Origin: UBA7703 sp963667195
GTDB lineage: Bacteria; Bacillota; Clostridia; Christensenellales; CAG-138
DNA length: 64,000 nucleotides
Direction of reading: 5' to 3'
Assembly (NCBI GenBank): GCA_963667195.1
Contig: OY762962.1
Coordinates: 1,612,001-1,676,000 of the forward strand
Shown: piece by piece, positions 59,022 to 64,000 of the stretch
Layout of the letters: every line of letters starts with the position of its first letter
Position numbering within the stretch: position 1 is the first letter of the stretch
Translations under genes and position numbers: made by a program
Notes under the pieces: model-generated
Told to the model about the DNA's origin: nothing
The model's database searches: none
What the model saw: only the letters and a program-made list of their open reading frames with translations

Positions 59022-60452
59022 ATGAAAACACACTCCACCGACCATCTTTTGACCCTCGGCATGGCGCTGACCACCGACAAGCGTGCGATGGAGCGGCGCG
59101 TGCGCGGCGTGTTCGCGCGAAAGCGGAGCGCAAAGGGTGCACTGGCTCTCTCCGCGGTGCTCGCGCTCGCTCTGGGCTTTGCCGCGTTTACGACGGCGTG
59201 CCAGCCGGGACAGAGCGCGCAATCACTCACGCCGATTCCGTTGGAGGAGAAGGCAAATAGAATGCCCGAAGACGGATCCGAGGCCGGTACGGCAGCAGAA
59301 CCGGAAGATACGGCGGCACCTATGCAATGGAAATCTTCTCAATATCTGATTGGTTCAATGGTTGAAAGTCCATTCCAGTACCCGATTTCACCGAAACATA
59401 TTGACGAACCGAAGATTGATTACGGCAACGGTGTATCGCTCGATGTGAATGCGGATGTGATCATTCCGCAGGCGGCGGGATATGGCGTACGCCAATGTAA
59501 TGCAACCGGGTTTACGATTGATGACTATCAAAGGATGATTGACTATTTTCTTCCGAACGCGAAATGGGTGCCGAATCAAACTGAATCCGAATTTCAAACC
59601 AACAAAACGTTTGACCTTTCGAATATGGACTTCTCCAAGCGATCCACGCTTTCTGCGGAACAAGATGGCATCATGTTTACGCTCTCAATGGGCGCAGAAC
59701 AACACATGTTCTATTTCGAGCGTGCTGGCGGCATAGTGTATCGAGAAGGGTATCTCGTCGGCGATGAGGAGATGGAACGCGATTTCGGCGCAACGATTCG
59801 AGAGCCGATTACACTCACCCAAGATGCAGCGCAGGCGCAAGCCGATCAGGTTTTGATCGATCTAGGAATTCGCGGTTGGCAGCTTGATAAAGCAGAACGG
59901 GCCTGCATGATTGAAGATGGGAACGCATCAAATGTCATGTCTCGCGGTTGGGATTTTGGCTACGTATTAAGCAACGCGGGGCTTCCCGCTCGCGGCAACT
60001 CCGGCTGGCTTGGAATGAAGTATGATTCATTGGATTATTGCGCTTCCGATGCCGGGTTACTCTGGATCTACGTGGATGATCGTGGCGTGACCAGCTTTTA
60101 CTGGTTAAATCGCTATGAACCGCGGGAATCGATGTTCACAAATGTCGAAATCATTGGGGTAGATGCTGCGATGACTTTGGCAAAAGCGCGTTTGGCTCGA
60201 ATCTTCGGGGAGGGTTACACGGGGGTTTCACAGATTGAGTTCTTTGAGCTTCAGCTCTCTTCATTATTGATTGCAAATCCAGATGAACTAGATGCAAATA
60301 CGCATTTTGACGACGAACAGCGTGATATGGCGCTGCTGATTCCAGTTTGGAATGCTTCTTGCCGAATAACATACGATGGCGGGGATATCGAGTATATCAC
60401 GATGCCCTTCTCCGCGACCGACGGCGGCGTGATATCAATGCTATACTACTAA
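59022..60452 (+). CDS. array paralogue B: anchored DUF6034-like extracellular protein
   Basis: A 476-residue protein. The first ~64 residues are the same cytoplasmic segment and membrane helix as paralogue A (one Leu to Val change in the helix). Then comes a Glu/Ala-rich stalk and a different extracellular domain. Its pattern (VSLDVNADVIIPQAAGYGVRQ, then DYCASDAGLLWIYVDDRGV and MALLIPVWNA) resembles the DUF6034 family of clostridial surface proteins, recalled rather than searched. It starts 15 bp after paralogue A behind GGAGGT. Confidence 0.7.
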   Translation: MKTHSTDHLLTLGMALTTDKRAMERRVRGVFARKRSAKGALALSAVLALALGFAAFTTACQPGQSAQSLTPIPLEEKANRMPEDGSEAGTAAEPEDTAAPMQWKSSQYLIGSMVESPFQYPISPKHIDEPKIDYGNGVSLDVNADVIIPQAAGYGVRQCNATGFTIDDYQRMIDYFLPNAKWVPNQTESEFQTNKTFDLSNMDFSKRSTLSAEQDGIMFTLSMGAEQHMFYFERAGGIVYREGYLVGDEEMERDFGATIREPITLTQDAAQAQADQVLIDLGIRGWQLDKAERACMIEDGNASNVMSRGWDFGYVLSNAGLPARGNSGWLGMKYDSLDYCASDAGLLWIYVDDRGVTSFYWLNRYEPRESMFTNVEIIGVDAAMTLAKARLARIFGEGYTGVSQIEFFELQLSSLLIANPDELDANTHFDDEQRDMALLIPVWNASCRITYDGGDIEYITMPFSATDGGVISMLYY

Positions 60453-60578
60453 ATCGAGCCACCAGAGGTGCTCACACGTCTAGAAAGTGATTAAATTGCG
60501 TGACTCTTCCCGCGTGATAAGTCAAGCGAGACGAAAATTTTGAAGTTCCGTTTCGAATAGAAAGGAAGCATTTTACAA

Positions 60579-62258
60579 ATGAAGATAAAAACCAATTATC
60601 TTCTCACCCTCGGCATGGCGCTGACCACCGACAAACGAGCGATGGAGCGGCGCGTGCGCGGCGTGTTTGCGCGAAAGCGGAGCGCGAAGGGCGCTCTTGC
60701 GCTCTCCGCGTTGCTCGCGCTCGCGCTAGGGTTTGCCGCGTTTACGACGGCGTGTCAGCCGGGACAGGTAATTACTAGCGCGCCCGACGCGCAGCTTGCT
60801 TCGGGCGGGGATGCTCTCGTTTCTGGTGGAAACGCGAAAGCTTCCGACGGAGATGCAAAAGCGGAGTACACGAAGGAAAAAGCGCTGGACAGGCTTTCAT
60901 TTTCGCTCAACGAGGCGAGGAAGTTTCCCGCGCCGCGCATGGAGGATGTCGTGTTCACGGAGCGCGGCACCTGGGTGGTGCAGAAGAATCCGGATCAGTC
61001 TCTGGAGCGCATCGCGACGGATCGTTTTCTGGAGAGTGCAAACGCGATTTTCGGCAAATCCTACGTCGCGGACGACATGCGCGCGACCTACTATATCGAT
61101 CAAAGCGGATTCCGCGCGGATGTATTTCGGTTTGACTCCAAGGACGGCGTGCTGTCTGGTGCGCTTGATGCAAAGACGTTCGCGTTTCTCTCGGCGGACT
61201 GCATGAATGTTGCGGGTGACGCGTTGCATCCATCGCTTACGGATCACGAGCAGGACATCTCAAGTCCCGACGATTGGGGCATGCTGGATTCAACTTCTGC
61301 GCTCAATCGAATTGCGGGAATCCTCGGCGGTACGGTGCAAGACGTAAAAGATGTTGGCGGAGCGGGCAGAGAAAATGCCACCGCAGGCTGGATGCTTCAG
61401 ACCGAGTTCCAGTTCCGGCTTGGTGACGGTCGGTTTTGCTCCGTCAGAGTGTATGCCGACGAAGCGCTCACACCGACGACGGTCTGCGTCTATCCGGATG
61501 CGGATTGCGCGGAGGAGGGCGTCTTCTGGCGGTCAGACATCGAGCAGAACCCCAACGTGGTTCAACTCCTGAGTCCGGAGGATTTCCGCGAGGGAAAGCC
61601 CGCACAAAGCGACATAACGCGAGAGCAGGCGATTGAATTCTTCAATCAAGTGATCGAAACCGCAGGCAGTACGCAATTTGCGCCGGGAGAAAAACCGCCG
61701 GAACCCACGACCGCGTTTTTTGTTGATTATTCAGGCACTCGCGAGAATTATTGGCGCATGGAAGGCGGCGGAATTGTTCTGGAACTCACGAGTAAAACCG
61801 GACGGCTGATCGCACTTTCTTCAAACGGCAGCCTCGGCACAAAGCTCGGGTTATCGGCGCTTGCCAAAGAACAGAGAAACGACAACGCGTTCATCGACGC
61901 AACCAAAACGCTTTACTGCGAGCTGTTCGGTAACGACGCGGTCGAGTCGGTCTCCGTTTGTCATATAGACGGATATTCGGACTACACGATGGATCTTTAC
62001 ATGACGGATGGAACACTACACGAAATCGCGTATCACAAAGGGATGATTGTTTCCGACTCCGTTTACTACATGCTCGATCCAAACAAATGGAGCAGCTTGC
62101 CTTCATGGCTCGATACATGGACAACCGTGAATCAAATCACCGGCAAGGTCTCGATAGTGGGGTTTGAAAACACCGCTTTGATGGTTACGCCAAAATGGAT
62201 TGCAAACGGGGTTTATATTCATAACGAAACCGGAGAGATTTTCGCGCGAGAAATGTGA
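60579..62258 (+). CDS. array paralogue C: anchored extracellular protein
   Basis: A 559-residue close relative of A. The cytoplasmic/membrane anchor (residues 5-62) is identical in protein to A apart from the first few residues. The extracellular part matches A along its length but is clearly diverged (for example TYYIDQSGFRADVFRFDS against the A version). It carries a shorter SGGN-type stalk. It ends GVYIHNETGEIFAREM. A 126-bp gap separates it from B; ribosome site AAAGGAAG. Function unknown; shares the fate of the array. Confidence 0.72.
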   Translation: MKIKTNYLLTLGMALTTDKRAMERRVRGVFARKRSAKGALALSALLALALGFAAFTTACQPGQVITSAPDAQLASGGDALVSGGNAKASDGDAKAEYTKEKALDRLSFSLNEARKFPAPRMEDVVFTERGTWVVQKNPDQSLERIATDRFLESANAIFGKSYVADDMRATYYIDQSGFRADVFRFDSKDGVLSGALDAKTFAFLSADCMNVAGDALHPSLTDHEQDISSPDDWGMLDSTSALNRIAGILGGTVQDVKDVGGAGRENATAGWMLQTEFQFRLGDGRFCSVRVYADEALTPTTVCVYPDADCAEEGVFWRSDIEQNPNVVQLLSPEDFREGKPAQSDITREQAIEFFNQVIETAGSTQFAPGEKPPEPTTAFFVDYSGTRENYWRMEGGGIVLELTSKTGRLIALSSNGSLGTKLGLSALAKEQRNDNAFIDATKTLYCELFGNDAVESVSVCHIDGYSDYTMDLYMTDGTLHEIAYHKGMIVSDSVYYMLDPNKWSSLPSWLDTWTTVNQITGKVSIVGFENTALMVTPKWIANGVYIHNETGEIFAREM

Positions 62259-62272
62259 CACAGAGGTAAAGT

Positions 62273-63782
62273 ATGAAAACACACTCCACCGACCAACTCC
62301 TCACCCTCGGCATGGCGCTTACCACCGACAAGCGAGCGATGGAGCGGCGCGTGCGCGGCGTGTTCGCGCGAAAGCGGAGCACAAAGGGAGCTCTCGCTCT
62401 CTCCGCGGTGCTCGCGCTCGCGCTTGGGTTTGCAGCGTTTACGACGGCGTGTCAGCCGGGGAACAGACTCTGGTGAACCGATCTTTCAGGCAGGGTGCAC
62501 CTGCTGCAAGTCAGCGAACCGTTTGAGCGCGTTGCCGCGGGCAAACCCGCCAAGGCGGGCGGGCTTGACATGCCGCAGCGCATGGACGAGGAAGTGTCCG
62601 GCCTTCCGGACGGCATGCATCTCTCCGTCCACGCGCAGGTCGCGGGACTTGCGCAGAGCGAGTATCCCGTTTACCTCTTGCAGAATGCGCAGTTTACGCA
62701 GGCGGAGATGGATTCGCTCACGACGATCCTTTCGGGGAACGCGCCGCAGGTGCAGACCGATTTTTCGGGCGGGAAACCACGCTATACCAGAGCGGAACTC
62801 TTGCAGGCGAGGGCAATTCACGTGTCCCGCCTGACTGACAAAAAATGGGCATATATTCTCACGGAGACGCAGCAGCAGATTGAGGACATTGACCAGCTGC
62901 TGTTGGATGCGCCGGATGCCGTAACGCTGCTGCCGGACAACGTCGAGGTGATCCACTATGCGGGGATCGATATCCCGATCAGCAGAGATGCGGACTTCTA
63001 CCAGACTTCCGGCAGGCGGATGACCATACAAGCGCATTATACGCAGGAAGGCTCCGGCCAAAGTGATTCCTTTGCGGTATATCCCGGCAGCCTCAATGGA
63101 GGAGTCACGCCCGGCAAGGAGCCGATCGATGCAGCACAAGCAGAGGATCTTACAATACACTTGCTCGATCAGCTTGGCGTTGAGGCGGTACACGCGAAGC
63201 TACCGATCGATGCGATTGACGGAGACGACCACTACGCAATCAACTATGCAGGAATCGGCGATGAAATTCGAGGCCATGGGCGGCGTAATCACGAAGGCCG
63301 GCGGAACGCTGAGAGGCGAGGAGATGTTCTCGATTCAATATGACGCACAGGGGCTCTATTCGTTCAGCTGGCAAAACCGCAGGCGCATGATCGGGTGCGT
63401 GAATGCTAACGTGCCGCTCCTGCCGTTTGAGCAGGTGTATCAGTCCTTCCTCAACGAAGCGCGCGGGCAGAATCTTTGGAAGAAGACGGTAGAGTGGAAC
63501 TACGGATTTACCTATCAGGGTATCGATCTCACTGTTTCCGAATTCTCGCTGGCGTTTACGACGATCGCCTGCGGAGCGGATAATTCGCTTTGCTATGTGA
63601 TTCCCGTTTGGCGCGTAATCGGAAGGCTGGAGGGAACGATGCCGGTCGGTGATCGCGAGATCACGTCTGACGAAGCAGTTACCGCGCCAAAAACCGACAG
63701 CTTGCTCATGATGATCAACGCGATTGACGGAACGGTACTGTATGTGGATGACGACAGCGCAAGCAGATATGCTGCGAACTAG
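62273..63782 (+). pseudogene. array paralogue D: DUF6034-like, interrupted
   Basis: It starts like the others (anchor identical save Ser to Thr in the basic stretch and Val in the helix) but meets an in-frame TGA at 62474-62476 right after CQPGNRLW. The same frame then continues (VHLLQVSEPFERVAAGKPAK, onward to AINYAGIGDEI near 63265). There a frameshift of +1 moves the reading to a second frame that ends at 63782 (KFEAMGGVITKAGGTLRGEE to SASRYAAN). The domain resembles B (WNYGFTYQGIDLTVSEFSL). With two lesions it is probably a pseudogene, though sequencing error cannot be excluded. Confidence 0.7.
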
Positions 63783-63805
63783 AACGGTCGATTCCCACAA
63801 AAATG

Positions 63806-63829
63806 GAGGCGCAAATGCGCCTCTTTTTT
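63806..63829 (+). terminator. terminator after the paralogue array
   Basis: A 7-bp stem (63806-63812 with 63817-63823), loop AAAT, and six T, 24 bp after the last paralogue. Confidence 0.9.
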
Positions 63830-63877
63830 GCAACAATGGGTTTTGAAATATAATGCGAGAAAATTATTAAAATGATA

Positions 63878-63907
63878 TTGACAATAGTGTGTGACGTACA
63901 CTATAAT
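63878..63907 (+). promoter_or_regulatory. padR promoter with overlapping dyad
   Basis: TTGACA (63878-63883), 18-bp spacer and TATAAT (63902-63907). ATAGTGT-7N-ACACTAT (63884-63904), a perfect 7-bp dyad, fills the spacer and enters the -10 box, likely the PadR operator. Confidence 0.75.
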
Positions 63908-63926
63908 ACACACGAGGTGAAACGAA

Positions 63927-64000
63927 ATGCCGGAACTGGATACCATGCAAAATCTTTTGACCGAGCTTCGCCGCGGGAGCCTGACGCTCGCCGTACTGGG
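63927..64000 (+). CDS. PadR-family transcriptional regulator (cut by window edge)
   Basis: Only the first ~24 residues are present: MPELDTMQNLLTELRRGSLT then LAVLG. LLTELRRGSLTLAVLG is the usual start of the PadR winged-helix domain. The start at 63927 follows GAGGTGA. A dyad in its own promoter suggests self-repression. Confidence 0.72.
   Translation, partial: MPELDTMQNLLTELRRGSLTLAVL

Noticed and set aside
62474..62476. In-frame TGA in paralogue D as a selenocysteine codon
   Set aside because: The three intact paralogues have no Cys or Sec at this place, no selenocysteine element was seen, and a second lesion exists downstream.

Overview
The window reads as a chromosome segment from a GC-rich member of the Clostridia (Firmicutes). 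Supporting signs are AGGAGG-type ribosome binding sites, TTGACA/TATAAT promoters, U-tract intrinsic terminators, BlaI/M56, PadR, IclR and DegV genes, a lysine riboswitch and several small two-component systems. No rRNA, tRNA, prophage or CRISPR array was seen. GC-rich coding bias produces many long antisense shadow ORFs, which were left out.

Layout. (1) 1-5.9 kb: a complete pyrimidine operon on the minus strand (pyrB-I-C-F-K-D-E; pyrE is cut by the window edge). Its leader resembles the UTP-sensitive, translation-coupled attenuator of enteric pyrBI. (2) 6.2-11.4 kb: a branched-chain-amino-acid-type ABC importer (livJ-H-M-G-F). (3) 11.4-14.4 kb: a lysine riboswitch followed by a polar amino acid ABC importer (binding protein, permease, ATPase), so probably a lysine importer. 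(4) 14.5-16.9 kb: a membrane protein with an amino-acid-binding-type sensor, PAS, GGDEF and HD-GYP domains. (5) 16.9-23.8 kb: two identical 1,266-bp IS3-family elements bracketing a MarR-controlled heterodimeric ABC exporter. Each IS sits in the loop of a different terminator-like hairpin. (6) 23.8-30.5 kb: a deaminase, an ACT-domain protein, and a second liv operon (minus strand) ending in a cytidylate-kinase-like gene. (7) 30.8-33.8 kb: a VOC protein, an IMP dehydrogenase of the kind found in Tritrichomonas, and an IclR regulator with flanking direct repeats. (8) 33.8-39.2 kb: a repeat array, then a MoxR/DUF58/transglutaminase operon. (9) 39.3-55.1 kb: mixed housekeeping and accessory genes: flavoprotein, MFS exporter, two two-component systems, a ferredoxin-type membrane protein with a ferritin-like lipoprotein, an HTH/hydrolase pair, two DegV proteins, thiamine pyrophosphokinase, an exonuclease, an Fe-S protein, GNAT and MBL-fold proteins. 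(10) 55.4-55.7 kb: an apparently structured non-coding region. (11) 55.8-63.8 kb: a BlaI repressor and an M56 metalloprotease followed by four tandem paralogues (the last broken) that share an almost invariant membrane anchor but carry different extracellular domains. (12) The window ends inside a padR gene.

The most unusual features are the hairpin-loop-targeted IS copies, the BlaI/M56/detached-ectodomain array, the pyrBI-like attenuator outside the enterics, and the structured RNA candidate. Functional names come from motifs and family knowledge; no database search was run.
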